From Pseudonocardia bannensis (GTDB taxonomy: Bacteria; Actinomycetota; Actinomycetes; Mycobacteriales; Pseudonocardiaceae): a stretch of 64,000 bases of DNA. The notes beneath the pieces were generated by a model that was not told the origin of the DNA, did not search any database, and was given only the letters and a program-made list of their open reading frames with translations. The stretch is from NCBI RefSeq assembly GCF_012911875.1, contig NZ_JAAXKZ010000008.1:1-64000 (forward strand), given 5' to 3'. Positions 26,470 through 37,579 of this stretch are shown here, piece after piece (the stretch's first letter is position 1; each line of letters opens with the position of its first letter). The position numbers and the translations under genes are program-made.

Positions 26470-27486
26470 TCAGGCGGGTACGACGGACGGGGCGTCCCCG
26501 GACGGGACGAACGCGTCGGAGAAGAACCGGTCGGCGGGCAGCCCGGCGCCGGCCGTGAACTCCGCGCGGGCCGCGGCGGTCATCGCGGGGTTGCCGCAGG
26601 CGTAGACCTCGTGGCCGCGCAGGTCGGGGTGGTCGGCGAGCACCGCACGGTGCACGGGGCCGTTGCGTCCGGCCCATTCGGTGTCGGGGTCGGACAGCAC
26701 CGGGGTGAAGGTGAACCAGTCGTACCGCTGCGCCCACTGTGTGGCCAGGTCGGCGAGGTAGAGGTCCGCCCGCCGCCGGGCGCCCCAGTACAGGTGCAGC
26801 GGGCGGCCGTCGCCGCGCTTGCTCTGGTCCTCCACGATGGACTTGACCGGGGCGAAGCCCGTGCCGGTGGCCAGCAGCAGCACCGGGCGGTCGGAGTCGG
26901 GGTCGAGACAGAACTCGCCGAAGGGCAGCTCCACCTGCAGGGTGTCGCCCTTGGCCAGGCCGGAGAGGATCTCGCCGGAGAACCGGCCGCCGGGCACCCG
27001 GCGCACGTGCAGCAACGCGCCGTCGTTCTGGTGCGGCGGGTTGGCCATCGAGTAGTTGCGGGTGTCGCCGTCCGGCAGCGCCACCGTGAGGTACTGGCCG
27101 GCCCGGAACCTCGCGCGGACCCCGGTGGGGAACCGGAGCTGGACCACCGCGACGTCGTCGGCCGGGTGGGTGATCTTGTGGACCTTCGCCGTGACGGTCT
27201 TGCGGGCCGGCGGTTCCCGGCGGGCGATCCGTTGCGGGGCGATCTCGACGTCCGTCCGCGGCCGGGCCTGGCACAGCAGGACGCCGTCGGCCGGGCCCTC
27301 GAGCTCCCCGCGGCCGCGGACGTCGGCCGTACCGGCGCTCAGCCCGCCCTCGCAGGTCGAGCACACGCCCTTGCGGCAGGAGTACGGCATCGTGAACCCG
27401 GCCCGCTCGGCGGCGTCGAGCACGGACTCGCCGGGCTCGCATCCGAACACGATCTCGGTCCCCGCGACGCGGACGTCGTGGGCCAT
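26470..27486 (-). CDS. Oxygenase reductase, N-terminal 2Fe-2S + FAD/NAD (TphA1-like)
   Basis: 338 residues: plant-type ferredoxin domain first (CRKGVCSTCEGG and VLLCQ, residues about 37-77), then the FAD barrel (RNYSMANPP, RxYS) and NAD domain (LLLATGTGFAPVKSIV, YACGNPAMTAAARAEF). It transfers electrons from NADH to the Rieske dioxygenase encoded upstream. Size and order match TphA1 (about 336 residues) and differ from VanB-type reductases with a C-terminal cluster. It overlaps the PdxA-family gene by one base. Confidence 0.92.
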   Translation of the reverse strand: MAHDVRVAGTEIVFGCEPGESVLDAAERAGFTMPYSCRKGVCSTCEGGLSAGTADVRGRGELEGPADGVLLCQARPRTDVEIAPQRIARREPPARKTVTAKVHKITHPADDVAVVQLRFPTGVRARFRAGQYLTVALPDGDTRNYSMANPPHQNDGALLHVRRVPGGRFSGEILSGLAKGDTLQVELPFGEFCLDPDSDRPVLLLATGTGFAPVKSIVEDQSKRGDGRPLHLYWGARRRADLYLADLATQWAQRYDWFTFTPVLSDPDTEWAGRNGPVHRAVLADHPDLRGHEVYACGNPAMTAAARAEFTAGAGLPADRFFSDAFVPSGDAPSVVPA

Positions 27487-28502
27487 CAGGACACCTCCAC
27501 AGGTTGGGGGGCTCGCACGCCGCCGACCAGGCGCACCGCGCGGAGCACGGCCTCCGGGTCGGCCACGCCGCGCCCGGCGATGTCGAAGGCGGCGCCGTGG
27601 CCGACGCTCGAGAACGCCAGGCCCGCGCCGATGGACAGGGCCGCGGCGGTCCGGCCGGCGAGCAGCTTGACCGGGATGTGCCCCTGGTCGTGGTACATCG
27701 CGACGAACGCGTCGAACCCGTCGCGGCGGTCGGGCCCGAGCAGCAGGTCGGCGCCGAGCGGGCCGGTCGCGTCGATCCCGTCGCGGCGCAGCGCGGCGAC
27801 GGCCGGGGCGGTGACCCGCTCGTCGTCGTCGCCGAACAGGCCGCCCTCACCGGCGTGCGGGTTGATCCCGCACACGCCGATGCGGGGCGCGAGGACCCCC
27901 GCGGCGGCCAGGAAGTCCGCCGCGGCCCGCGCGGCCGCCTCGACCAGGTCCGGGGTGAGCCGGTCCAGCGCGTCGCCCAGGCGTTCGTGCAGGGTCGCGT
28001 GCACGATCCGCAGTCCGCCCCCGACCAGCATCAGGAAGACCCGGTCGCGCGTGACCCCGGAGAGCTCGGCGAGCAGCCCCGGGTAGCCGTCGAACGGGAT
28101 GCCCGCCGCGTTGACCGCGGTCTCCGAGTGCGGGCACGCCACGATCGCCCGGCCCCTGCCCCGCGCCGCGGCGTCCACCGCGGCCGCGAGGTAGGCGACG
28201 GTCGCCGCGCCGGCCTCGGCGCTGACCGTCCCGGGAAGGAACTCACCGGGCGGCAGCGCCGCGACGGGCAGCAGGTCCAGGACCCCGGACCGCGGTTCCG
28301 CGGAACCGTCGGTGTGGCGGATCCGCAGCCCGGCCCGCACCGCGTGCGGCTCGACGACCTCGTGGTCACCCACCACGACGGGAGCCAGGTCCGGCTCGTC
28401 GGTCAGCGCCGCGGCTGCCTTGACCGCCACCTCGGGGCCGATGCCGTTCGGGTCGCCGACGGTGAGCAGCACCCGCGGCCGCAGTGGTGCCGCCGCGGTC
28501 AC
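27486..28502 (-). CDS. PdxA-family dehydrogenase, probable cis-dihydrodiol dicarboxylate dehydrogenase (TphB-like)
   Basis: 338 residues of the PdxA fold: VGDPNGIGPEVAVKA near the N-terminus, HATLHERLGD, GINPHAGEGGLFGDDD and MYHDQGHIPVKLL, which carry the metal-binding histidines. True PdxA oxidises 4-phosphohydroxythreonine in pyridoxine synthesis. Here it sits between Rieske dioxygenase subunits and their reductase, the exact place of TphB, the PdxA homologue that oxidatively decarboxylates the terephthalate cis-diol to protocatechuate. GTG start, overlapping the small-subunit stop by GTGA. A housekeeping PdxA is the less likely alternative. Confidence 0.88.
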   Translation of the reverse strand: MTAAAPLRPRVLLTVGDPNGIGPEVAVKAAAALTDEPDLAPVVVGDHEVVEPHAVRAGLRIRHTDGSAEPRSGVLDLLPVAALPPGEFLPGTVSAEAGAATVAYLAAAVDAAARGRGRAIVACPHSETAVNAAGIPFDGYPGLLAELSGVTRDRVFLMLVGGGLRIVHATLHERLGDALDRLTPDLVEAAARAAADFLAAAGVLAPRIGVCGINPHAGEGGLFGDDDERVTAPAVAALRRDGIDATGPLGADLLLGPDRRDGFDAFVAMYHDQGHIPVKLLAGRTAAALSIGAGLAFSSVGHGAAFDIAGRGVADPEAVLRAVRLVGGVRAPQPVEVS

Positions 28503-28978
28503 AGCGGCAGCGCCAGCAGGGTGTCGATCCGCGAGCTGTCGCAGACGACGACGCGCTCGGCGAGCAGCACGGCGTCGCCGTCGACGAGGTAGCGGTCGAG
28601 GTAGCGGCCCGAGGCGAACAGGTCGGTGGTCCCGTCGCGCATGATGCGGACGACCAGGAACGGCGTCTCGCACCGCACGCCCTCGCCGTCCTCGCCGTCG
28701 GAGTCCAGGATGAACGGCTGGCCCAGGATGTGCCGGTAGCTGTGCCGCTCGTAGATGTTGGCCTCGCGCAGCGCCGACACCCGGTCGGTGAGCATGCCCC
28801 GGGTGTCGGCCCAGATGAGGCCCGCCTCCAGGCCCTCGCGGTGGTTGTCGGCGGTGGTGACGGTGTAGAAGCACTTCTCGGTGAAGAAGTCCGGCCACTC
28901 CTCGAGCCGGTCCGAGTCGATGCAGCGGGCGTAGGCGGCCTGGGCCTGGGCGATCAGCCGGAAGACGTCCCCGCTCAT
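28499..28978 (-). CDS. Aromatic-ring-hydroxylating dioxygenase, small (beta) subunit (TphA3-like)
   Basis: 159 residues with the NTF2-like beta-subunit fold. Typical patterns: [60 protein letters not shown] and [36 protein letters not shown]. It supports the alpha-subunit oligomer and has no catalytic metal. The ATG overlaps the large-subunit stop (ATGA), so the two subunits are made in step. TphA3 has about 154 residues. Confidence 0.93.
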   Translation of the reverse strand: MSGDVFRLIAQAQAAYARCIDSDRLEEWPDFFTEKCFYTVTTADNHREGLEAGLIWADTRGMLTDRVSALREANIYERHSYRHILGQPFILDSDGEDGEGVRCETPFLVVRIMRDGTTDLFASGRYLDRYLVDGDAVLLAERVVVCDSSRIDTLLALPL

Positions 28979-30231
28979 GCCTGCACCTCCGGACGGATCC
29001 CCATCCCCGCGAGGTAGGCCTTCCAGAAGCCCCGGATCGACGCCTCGGTCACCCGGCTCTCGCTCGACTCGGCGGCCGCGCCCCCCATCTCGAGCACCGC
29101 GGCCTCGTCGGAGGCGCCGGCGACCCCGCGCTGCACGAAACCGCCCACGCAGCCGTCCTCCATGGAGATGTAGCCGGCCGAACCGACCAGGTTGGCCTGC
29201 TTCAGCCGGACCTTGCGCTGCTCCGGGGTGTCCTCCTCGAACCCGAGGAGCGTCCAGTTCAGCTGGGTGCTCTCGACCCCGCGGGGCAGGATCTGGCGGA
29301 CCGCGACCGAGTTCTGGATCTGCTGCAGCACGAAGGCGGGAAAGGTCGACAGGATCTGCAGCGTGGTGTCGTCGCCGACCTCACTGAACCCCTCGAGCAG
29401 TGACGGGTCGGCGAGCCGGTAGCCGCTGTCGGAGCGGATGTTCTGCTCGGAGTAGGCGGCGTCGCGCTCGGCCTCGCGGTCGATCGCGGAGTAGCTGACG
29501 TGGTGCCCGCCGTCCTCGCTGACGATGATCGCGCCGCGCTGGGACAGCCGGTTGATCTCGAACGTCGTGAAGAACAGGTGCAGGATGCTCGCGTGGTAGG
29601 AGTCCTTGACGTTCTCCACGTAGAGCTTCCAGTTGTTGGGCAGCATCTGGGTGAAACGGCCGAGGACCACGGGCGTGCGCCCGCCCAGCACCCGCTCGAT
29701 ACGACCCATGATCTCGTCACCGAGGTAGTCCTCGATGTCGTCGACGTCGTCGGAGAAGCTGCCGAACACCAGGCCGTGCACGACCGCGAGGCGTAGCTTG
29801 CGCGGGCCGTGGGCCTCCATGCAGAACGACTCGGGCATCCCGCCCTTGCCCTTGATGCCGTCCTTGAACGCCACCCCGGTCAGGTCGCCCTGCAGGTTGT
29901 AGGTCCAGGCGTGGTAGACGCAGGTGAAGTCCTTGGCGGTGCCCTTGTCGTCGAGGGCGAGCAGCGCGCCGCGGTGGGCGCAGCGGTTCTCGAACGCGTA
30001 GAGCTCGCCGTCGGCGTCCCGGGCGACGATCACCGGGGTGTCGCCGACGAAGCTGGTCCGGAACTGCCCGGGTGAGCTGACCTCCACCTCCAGGCACAGG
30101 TAGCTCCAGTACGGGCCGCGGAAGAGCTTCTCCTGCTCCGCGGCGTAGACGTCTTCCCGCTGGAAGGCCCAGTAGGGGATCCGGGTCAGGCCGTCGGGCC
30201 AGTCCGGAAGCTCGGTCGTGCTCGTCACCAC
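28975..30231 (-). CDS. Rieske aromatic dioxygenase, large (alpha) subunit (TphA2/TpaAa-like)
   Basis: 418 residues. The Rieske 2Fe-2S motif is CAHRGALL then CVYHAWTYN (C-x-H, 17 residues, C-x2-H; residues about 86-108). The mononuclear iron site lies in [12 protein letters not shown] (Asp, His, His). It should dihydroxylate the ring of an aromatic dicarboxylate or related acid, giving a cis-dihydrodiol. Length is close to TphA2 (413). GAGGAGG lies a few bases before the GTG start. First gene of a five-gene operon: alpha, beta, PdxA-type dehydrogenase, reductase, importer. Terephthalate is the best guess; another para-substituted benzoate is possible. Confidence 0.93.
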   Translation of the reverse strand: MVTSTTELPDWPDGLTRIPYWAFQREDVYAAEQEKLFRGPYWSYLCLEVEVSSPGQFRTSFVGDTPVIVARDADGELYAFENRCAHRGALLALDDKGTAKDFTCVYHAWTYNLQGDLTGVAFKDGIKGKGGMPESFCMEAHGPRKLRLAVVHGLVFGSFSDDVDDIEDYLGDEIMGRIERVLGGRTPVVLGRFTQMLPNNWKLYVENVKDSYHASILHLFFTTFEINRLSQRGAIIVSEDGGHHVSYSAIDREAERDAAYSEQNIRSDSGYRLADPSLLEGFSEVGDDTTLQILSTFPAFVLQQIQNSVAVRQILPRGVESTQLNWTLLGFEEDTPEQRKVRLKQANLVGSAGYISMEDGCVGGFVQRGVAGASDEAAVLEMGGAAAESSESRVTEASIRGFWKAYLAGMGIRPEVQA

Positions 30232-30255
30232 GCCTCCTCGCGCCGGTGCGCTCCC

Positions 30256-30288
30256 TTGACGGGAGCCGAAAGTGTTCGTATAACGAAC
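30256..30288. promoter_or_regulatory. IclR promoter and palindromic operator between the tph-like operon and its regulator
   Basis: For the plus strand: TTGACG (30256-30261), 17 bp, TATAAC (30279-30284), with expected transcript start at about 30291, the GTG of the regulator. The palindrome GTTCGTATAACGAAC (30274-30288) covers the -10 box; 15-bp GTTCG-N5-CGAAC sites are typical of PcaR/PobR-type IclR proteins. More half-sites, CGAAC (30312-30316) and GTTCG (30331-30335), follow. The divergent operon start is 43 bp away on the other side, so one protein could control both. Confidence 0.7.
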
Positions 30289-30290
30289 TC

Positions 30291-31115
30291 GTGTCTATTT
30301 CTCGAACAGTAGAGCGGTACGGTTCGGACGGTGTCAAGGACTCGCCGGGATCCGCCGCTCCCGCGCGCGCCCCCGAGGGCATGGCCGGGCTGGCCAAGGG
30401 GCTGGCCGTCATCGAGGCCTTCGGGGAGACGTCGTCGCAGCTCACGGTGGCCGAGGCGGCCCGGCTGACGGACGTCACCCGGGCCGCGGCGAGGCGCTGC
30501 CTGCTGACGCTCACCGAGCTCGGATATCTGACCCACGACGGCAAGTACTTCCGCCCCACGCCGCGGATGCTGCGGCTCGGCGGGGCCTATCTCGACACCG
30601 CGTCGTTGCCCGCACTCGCACAGCCGCATCTCGTCGCCGCGCGGGATGCGCTCGCCGAGTCGGTGTCGCTGGCGGTGTGGGAGGACGGCTGGTCGGTGTT
30701 CGTCGCCCGCGCCGAGGCCGAGCGGATCGTCTCCACCGGGGTGCGGGTGGGCGCGCGACTGCCGGGGCACTGCTCGGCGACCGGGCGGGTGCTGCTCGCC
30801 GAGCTGCCGGACGAGGCGGTGGCCGGGTTCCTGACCCGGAGCCGACCGGAGCGGCGCACCGCGAAGACGCTGGTCGACCCCGCCGAGATCACCCGGGCGG
30901 TCGAGGCCGCCCGCGCCGACGGGTTCGCGATGAGCGACGAGGAGCTCGAGCTCGGGATGCGGGCGATGGCCGTCCCGGTCCTCGACACCCGCGGGCGCAC
31001 GGTCGCGGCGATGAGCGTCAGCGCGTCGAGCGCCCGGGTCACCGTCGAGGAGATGCGCCGCGACTTCCTTCCGGTCCTGCTCGATCAGGCCACCCGCCTG
31101 GGCCGAATGCTGTGA
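30291..31115 (+). CDS. IclR-family regulator of the terephthalate-type operon (TphR/TpaR-like)
   Basis: 274 residues. Winged HTH at about 33-85 ([44 protein letters not shown]), of the PcaR/PcaU/PobR branch, then the effector domain with [16 protein letters not shown] and [19 protein letters not shown]. Divergent to the dioxygenase operon. The GTG at 30291 is preferred because the -10 box predicts transcription starting there, giving a leaderless mRNA; longer versions would run through the promoter. It probably activates the operon with the aromatic acid as effector. Confidence 0.9.
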   Translation: MSISRTVERYGSDGVKDSPGSAAPARAPEGMAGLAKGLAVIEAFGETSSQLTVAEAARLTDVTRAAARRCLLTLTELGYLTHDGKYFRPTPRMLRLGGAYLDTASLPALAQPHLVAARDALAESVSLAVWEDGWSVFVARAEAERIVSTGVRVGARLPGHCSATGRVLLAELPDEAVAGFLTRSRPERRTAKTLVDPAEITRAVEAARADGFAMSDEELELGMRAMAVPVLDTRGRTVAAMSVSASSARVTVEEMRRDFLPVLLDQATRLGRML

Positions 31116-31175
31116 CCACCCCCATCAGCGCCCCCGCTCCAGCGCGTCATGGCTCCACAACACGGTCAGGGGTGG
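31116..31175. terminator. Possible bidirectional terminator (weak)
   Basis: CCACCCC (31116-31122) and GGGGTGG (31169-31175) can pair and lie exactly between the convergent stops of the IclR gene and the allantoicase gene. The 46-base loop and missing T-run make it weak. Confidence 0.25.
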
Positions 31176-31177
31176 GG

Positions 31178-32242
31178 TCAGGAGCTCGGCTCCTGATCGG
31201 GAATCGCCGCGCGGTGGGGGGCGGGTAGGGCCGCCCACCAGCGGCGGGCCAGGGCGGCGTGCGCGTCCGGCGTGATCGTGCCGTGCACGCGCAGCCGGGT
31301 GAGCCCACCGTCGGGGTAGACGTCCAGGCGCACATGGGTGGCCGGCCGGGTGTCGTGGACGAGGTAGTGGTGCCGGGTGTCGGGCTGCACGCGCGTGCGG
31401 GGCACGGCGTCCCACCACGACGCGGGGTCGTCGAGATCGCCCTTGGCCTCGTCCGCCGCCGACACCTTCACCCAGCCCGGCGCGTTGCCGACGAAGTAGG
31501 ACGTGTCGACCTCGACGCGGGCGAGCTCCCCCGCGGCGACCAGCCGGAACGTCGCGAAGTCGTTCCCGGGGCCGCGGCGCCGGGCGTTCTCCCAGCCCTC
31601 GCCCATGATCCGCGCCCGGCCGGGGGCGATCAGGTTGACCGGCGACGAGTAGAACGCGTCCGAGCAGGCGAGGAGGGTCCCGCCGTTCTCCAGCGCGGCC
31701 AGGTCGACCGTCCCGTGCAGCAGTCGCGGATCGGGCAGCACCTCGCCGTGCACGCGCAGCCGGGCCACGCCACCGTCGGGGTAGATGGAGAGCCGGACGT
31801 GGGTCCAGCGGCGCCGGTCGGCCACCGGGTAGAGGTTGGCGGTGTCACCGCGCGCCTCGGTCCTCGCGACCAGGGTCTCCCAGCCGGCCTGCCGCAGCTC
31901 CTCGGGCGAGGGGTAGCCCTCCACCGAGGTGGCCTCGACCGACACGTGCGGCGGGTAGTTCCCGCGGAAGAACGCGGTGTCGACGACGACGCCGTACACC
32001 ACCCCGGCCGCGCCCAGCCGGACCACGGCCTCGTCGTGGCCGGGCTCGCGACGCCGGCGGGTCTCCCAGCCGTCGTAGACCTTGCCCTTGTGCCCGAAGC
32101 TCTCGGCCGAGAACGTCGGTGCCTCCGGGCGGATGAGGTTCTCCCGCTCGGCGAACAGCTCGTCGTTGGCCCAGACCACGCTGCCGCCCAGGTGCCGCGA
32201 GGCGAGGTCGGGCAGTTCGGTGAACGACGCGTCGGTCGGCAC
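31178..32242 (-). CDS. alc: Allantoicase
   Basis: 354 residues with two tandem jelly-roll allantoicase repeats: FAERENLIRPEAPTF...GKVYDGWETRRRREPGHDEAVVRLG (first) and SSPVNLIAPGRARIMGEGWENARRRGPGNDFATFRL (second), each ending in THVRLSIYPDGGVARLRVHG or THVRLDVYPDGGLTRLRVHG. It hydrolyses allantoate to ureidoglycolate and urea. GTG start, one base after the allantoinase stop, with GAAGGAG upstream. Last gene of the hyi-glxR-gcl-glxK-allB-alc operon. Confidence 0.95.
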   Translation of the reverse strand: MPTDASFTELPDLASRHLGGSVVWANDELFAERENLIRPEAPTFSAESFGHKGKVYDGWETRRRREPGHDEAVVRLGAAGVVYGVVVDTAFFRGNYPPHVSVEATSVEGYPSPEELRQAGWETLVARTEARGDTANLYPVADRRRWTHVRLSIYPDGGVARLRVHGEVLPDPRLLHGTVDLAALENGGTLLACSDAFYSSPVNLIAPGRARIMGEGWENARRRGPGNDFATFRLVAAGELARVEVDTSYFVGNAPGWVKVSAADEAKGDLDDPASWWDAVPRTRVQPDTRHHYLVHDTRPATHVRLDVYPDGGLTRLRVHGTITPDAHAALARRWWAALPAPHRAAIPDQEPSS

Positions 32243-32243
32243 G

Positions 32244-33593
32244 TCAGGCTCCTTCCCGGGTGAGCAACCGGCCGTGCGGCGCGCGGCCGTCGACCGGGAC
32301 ACCCCGCAGCCAGGTGCCACGGACCGCGCCGTGCAGCGTCCGGCCGGCATAGGGGGTCACCGGGTGGCGGTGGTGCAGGGTCGTGGGGTCGACGACGAAC
32401 TCCGCGTCGGGGGCGAACGCGACGAGGTCCGCGTCGCAGCCGGCGGCGATCCGTCCCTTGCCGGTGAGCCCGGCGATCTCCGCGGGCCGGGTGCACATCC
32501 AGCGCGCCACGTCGGCGAGGCCGTGCCCGCGCCGCCGCGCCTCGGTCCACACGGCCGGCAGCCCCACCTGCAGGGACGCGATGCCGCCCCACGCGAGGCC
32601 GAAGTCGCCGGAGTCGAACCGCTTGAGCTCGGGTGTGCAGGGCGAGTGGTCGGAGACGACGCAGTCGATGGTGCCGTCGGCCAGGCCCGCCCAGAGCGAC
32701 TCCCGGTTGGCCGCCTCCCGGATCGGCGGGCAGCACTTGAACCGGGTCGCGCCGTCGGGGATCTCCTCGGCGCTGAAGGTCAGGTAGTGCGGGCAGGTCT
32801 CGACGGTGAGCGCGACACCCTCCACACGCGCGGCCGCGATCGTCGGGAGGGCGTCCGAACTGGACAGGTGCAGCACGTGCACCCGGGCGCCGCTGCGCCG
32901 CGCCCGATCGACGACCTGGTCGATCGCCAGGTTCTCCGCGCGACGGGGCCGGGACCGCAGGAAGTCGGCGTAGGCCGGACCGTGCGCGGCCGGGGCCTGC
33001 TCGACCGCGCCGCAGTCCTCGGCGTGCACGATCAGCAGGCTGTCCAGGGCGTGGACCTCCCGCAGCGCCTCGGTGAGGCCACCCGGGTCCAGCGGCGGGA
33101 ACTCCGCCACCCCCGACGGCAGCAGGAAGCACTTGAAGCCGAACACCCCGGCCTCGTGCAACGGGGCGAGCTTGCCGACGTTCGCCGGCACGGCACCGCC
33201 CCAGAAGCCGACGTCGACGTGGACCTGGTCGGCGGCTGCGGCCCGCTTGACCTGCAGCGCGTCCGGGTCGACGGTCGGTGGGACGGAGTTCAGCGGCATG
33301 TCCAGCAGCGTGGTCACCCCGCCGGCCGCGGCGGCCCGGGTGGCGGTGGCGAAACCCTCCCACTCGGTCCGGCCCGGCTCGTTGACGTGCACGTGGGTGT
33401 CGACGAGCCCGGGCAGCAGCACCTCGTCGTCGGCGAGTTCGATGCTGCTCGCCGCGGCCGGGGCGTTGTCGAACGGTTCGATCGCGACGATGCGTCCGCC
33501 GTCCACCGCGACGCAGGCGGGGCGCATCCCCTCGGCCGTGAGCACCCGGCGGGCACGGACGGTGAGGTCGAGCACGGGGTCAGGAGCGGTCAT
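32244..33593 (-). CDS. allB: Allantoinase
   Basis: 449-residue dihydroorotase-type amidohydrolase. Zinc ligands are visible: [18 protein letters not shown] (HxH), [10 protein letters not shown] (carboxylated Lys), [15 protein letters not shown] and VVSDHSPCT (Asp). It opens the allantoin ring to allantoate. Start at MTAPDPV with GAAGGAG 9 bp upstream. Its first 14 bp overlap the end of the glycerate kinase gene. Confidence 0.95.
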   Translation of the reverse strand: MTAPDPVLDLTVRARRVLTAEGMRPACVAVDGGRIVAIEPFDNAPAAASSIELADDEVLLPGLVDTHVHVNEPGRTEWEGFATATRAAAAGGVTTLLDMPLNSVPPTVDPDALQVKRAAAADQVHVDVGFWGGAVPANVGKLAPLHEAGVFGFKCFLLPSGVAEFPPLDPGGLTEALREVHALDSLLIVHAEDCGAVEQAPAAHGPAYADFLRSRPRRAENLAIDQVVDRARRSGARVHVLHLSSSDALPTIAAARVEGVALTVETCPHYLTFSAEEIPDGATRFKCCPPIREAANRESLWAGLADGTIDCVVSDHSPCTPELKRFDSGDFGLAWGGIASLQVGLPAVWTEARRRGHGLADVARWMCTRPAEIAGLTGKGRIAAGCDADLVAFAPDAEFVVDPTTLHHRHPVTPYAGRTLHGAVRGTWLRGVPVDGRAPHGRLLTREGA

Positions 33594-34875
33594 CGACGGG
33601 GCTCCTTCCCGCGCCGTCGCCACCGCCCGGGACAGGGGCACCGGTGGGCCGGCCGTGGCCGGCAGCGGAGCCGGCTCGCTCCACGTCGGGCCCGGGTGGG
33701 GCGGTGCGCTCCTGTCGTGGGCCGGCGGGCGCGTCCGCCCCCGCCGCACCGGAGCCGGGCGCGAGCCGGTCGACGGCGATCCGTTCGCCGACCTGGACCA
33801 ACAGCCCAGCCGCCTCGCTCATGCACCGGCGAGGATCGGGCTGCAACGAGGTCAGCGGGTAGGCCGCGATGATCCCGGCGGCGCGCAGCCGGTCGTGGTC
33901 GAGCAGGCAGCGGCCGGCCACCGCCACCACCGGGACCCCCGCCGCCGCAGCGGCCCGGGCCACGCCGACCGGCGCCTTGCCGTGCAGGCTCTGCTCGTCG
34001 AGGGACCCCTCCCCGGTCACGACCAGGTCGGCGCCCGCGACGGCACCCGCGAATCCGACGAGATCGAGCATCAGCCCGATGCCGGGGCGGATCTCCGCGC
34101 CGAGCACGGCCATCGCGGCGAAGGCGCACCCGCCTGCGGCCCCGGCCCCGGGAGCCCCGGCGAGGTCGCGGCCGGTCACGGCGGCCACCACGCTCGCCCA
34201 GCGCTCCAGGCCCTGCCCGAGCACCGCGACGTCCGCCTCCGACGCGCCCTTCTGCGGCCCGTACACCGCGGCGGTCCCGCCCGCGCCGAGCAGCGGGTTG
34301 TCCACATCGGAGGCGACCACGACGTCCACGCCGGCGAGACCGGAGTGCAGCCCGGCCAGGTCCAGCGCGGCCAGCTCGCGCAGCGCGGCCCCGCCGTCGG
34401 GCAGCGGCGCGCCGCGGGCGTCGAGCAGGCGGGCGCCGAGCGCGCGGAGCAGCCCGGCGCCGCCGTCGGTGGACGCGCTGCCGCCGACGGCCAGCACCAC
34501 CCGCCGGGCGCCGTGCTCGACGGCGTGGCGCACCACCGTGCCCAGCCCGGCGGTCGTCGCGGTCAGCGGCGCGGGCCTCCCCGCGGGCAGCCGGCGCAGC
34601 CCCACCACGTCGGCGAGCTCGACCAGCGCGGTCCCGTCGCGCACCGCGTAGGTCGCCCGTACCGGCTCCCCCGTAGGCCCGGTCGCGTCGACCGGCACCG
34701 GCGACCACCCGGCCGCCAGCGCCGCGTCGACGGTGCCCTCCCCGCCGTCCGCGACCGGCGTGCACACCACCTCCACGCCCGGGTCGCCGCGGCGCAGCCC
34801 GTCGGCCACCGCCGCCGCGACCTCGGGTGCGGACAGCGAGCCCTTGAACTTGTCCGGGGCGACGACGACGCGCAC
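33580..34875 (-). CDS. glxK: Glycerate kinase (GlxK/GarK type)
   Basis: 431 residues of the glycerate kinase type 1 family: [18 protein letters not shown] at the N-terminus, [40 protein letters not shown]. It phosphorylates glycerate from the Gcl-GlxR route so it can enter glycolysis. Usual length is about 370-385; here a Gly/Pro/Ala-rich tail of some 50 residues follows [27 protein letters not shown] and runs into allB, possibly by loss of the original stop. GTG start, 2 bp after the gcl stop. Confidence 0.92.
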   Translation of the reverse strand: MRVVVAPDKFKGSLSAPEVAAAVADGLRRGDPGVEVVCTPVADGGEGTVDAALAAGWSPVPVDATGPTGEPVRATYAVRDGTALVELADVVGLRRLPAGRPAPLTATTAGLGTVVRHAVEHGARRVVLAVGGSASTDGGAGLLRALGARLLDARGAPLPDGGAALRELAALDLAGLHSGLAGVDVVVASDVDNPLLGAGGTAAVYGPQKGASEADVAVLGQGLERWASVVAAVTGRDLAGAPGAGAAGGCAFAAMAVLGAEIRPGIGLMLDLVGFAGAVAGADLVVTGEGSLDEQSLHGKAPVGVARAAAAAGVPVVAVAGRCLLDHDRLRAAGIIAAYPLTSLQPDPRRCMSEAAGLLVQVGERIAVDRLAPGSGAAGADAPAGPRQERTAPPGPDVERAGSAAGHGRPTGAPVPGGGDGAGRSPVDDRS

Positions 34876-34877
34876 GG

Positions 34878-36653
<1,776 letters not shown>

Positions 36654-36667
36654 GGGCGTGCTCCTTC

Positions 36668-37579
36668 TCAGCTGGGAGGGCCGGCCGACCGGCCGGAGAG
36701 CTGCTCGACGAGGGTGAGCAGGGCGGAGTGGTCGAGGCCGCCGTCACCCCGCGCCTTCAGCGACGCCATGAGCTGGGCGACGAGCGCCCCGAGGGGGATC
36801 ACCACACCGGCCTCGCGGGCGGCGGCGGTGAGGATGCCGAGGTCCTTGTCGTGCAGTTCGACGCGGAAGCCCGGGGTGAAGTCGCGGGCGAGCATCGTGT
36901 GGCCCTTACGGTCGAGCACGGTGCTGCCCGCGAGGCCGCCCGCCAGCACCTCGACGGCGGCCGCGGTGTTCACACCGTGCGCCTCGAGGAAGACGACGGC
37001 CTCGGCGACGAGCGCGATGTTGCCGGCCACGATGAGCTGGTTGGCCGCCTTGACGGTCTGCCCGGAGCCGTGCGGGCCGACGTGCACGATGGTGCGTCCG
37101 ACGGCTTCCAGGACCGGCCGGGCGGCCTCGACGTCGGCGGCATCCCCGCCGACCATGATCGAGAGGGTGCCCTCCACCGCGCCCGGCTCGCCGCCGCTGA
37201 CCGGGGCGTCGAGGACCCGGACGCCGCGCTCGCGGCCGGCCTCGGCGAGGCGGCGGGCGACGTCGGGGCGGATCGTGCTGGCGTCGATGTGCAGGGTGCC
37301 GGGCCGCGCGTTCGCGTAGATCCCGTCCGCACCCGTCCCGTCCTGGCCCAGCGCGACCGCCTCGACGTCCGGGGAGTCGGGCAGCATGGTGATCACGACG
37401 TCGGCCACGCGGACCGCCTCGGCCACGCTGCCGGCGCCGTGGCCACCCGCGTCCTGCAGCCGGCGCACCGGCTCGGGGCTGCGGTTGTAGCCCACGACGC
37501 GGTGACCCGCCTTGATCAGGTTGGCGGCCATCGGGCCGCCCATGATGCCGAGGCCGATGACGGCGACGGTGGTGGTCAT
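36668..37579 (-). CDS. glxR: 2-hydroxy-3-oxopropionate (tartronate semialdehyde) reductase
   Basis: 303-residue beta-hydroxyacid dehydrogenase: [18 protein letters not shown] (NAD(P) binding and family motif), [11 protein letters not shown] (substrate site) and [17 protein letters not shown] with the catalytic Lys. It reduces tartronate semialdehyde to glycerate. The start overlaps the Hyi stop (ATGA). The neighbours Gcl and glycerate kinase fix the role. Confidence 0.94.
   Translation of the reverse strand: MTTTVAVIGLGIMGGPMAANLIKAGHRVVGYNRSPEPVRRLQDAGGHGAGSVAEAVRVADVVITMLPDSPDVEAVALGQDGTGADGIYANARPGTLHIDASTIRPDVARRLAEAGRERGVRVLDAPVSGGEPGAVEGTLSIMVGGDAADVEAARPVLEAVGRTIVHVGPHGSGQTVKAANQLIVAGNIALVAEAVVFLEAHGVNTAAAVEVLAGGLAGSTVLDRKGHTMLARDFTPGFRVELHDKDLGILTAAAREAGVVIPLGALVAQLMASLKARGDGGLDHSALLTLVEQLSGRSAGPPS

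Noticed and set aside
27486-28502. Housekeeping pyridoxine gene pdxA
   Set aside because: Family match is true, but position inside a Rieske dioxygenase operon and the absence of other pyridoxine genes favour a TphB-type diol dehydrogenase.
30246-30290. Upstream GTG (30246) as the start of the IclR regulator
   Set aside because: The stretch contains the -35 box, spacer, -10 box and operator, and the encoded residues do not resemble an IclR N-terminus.
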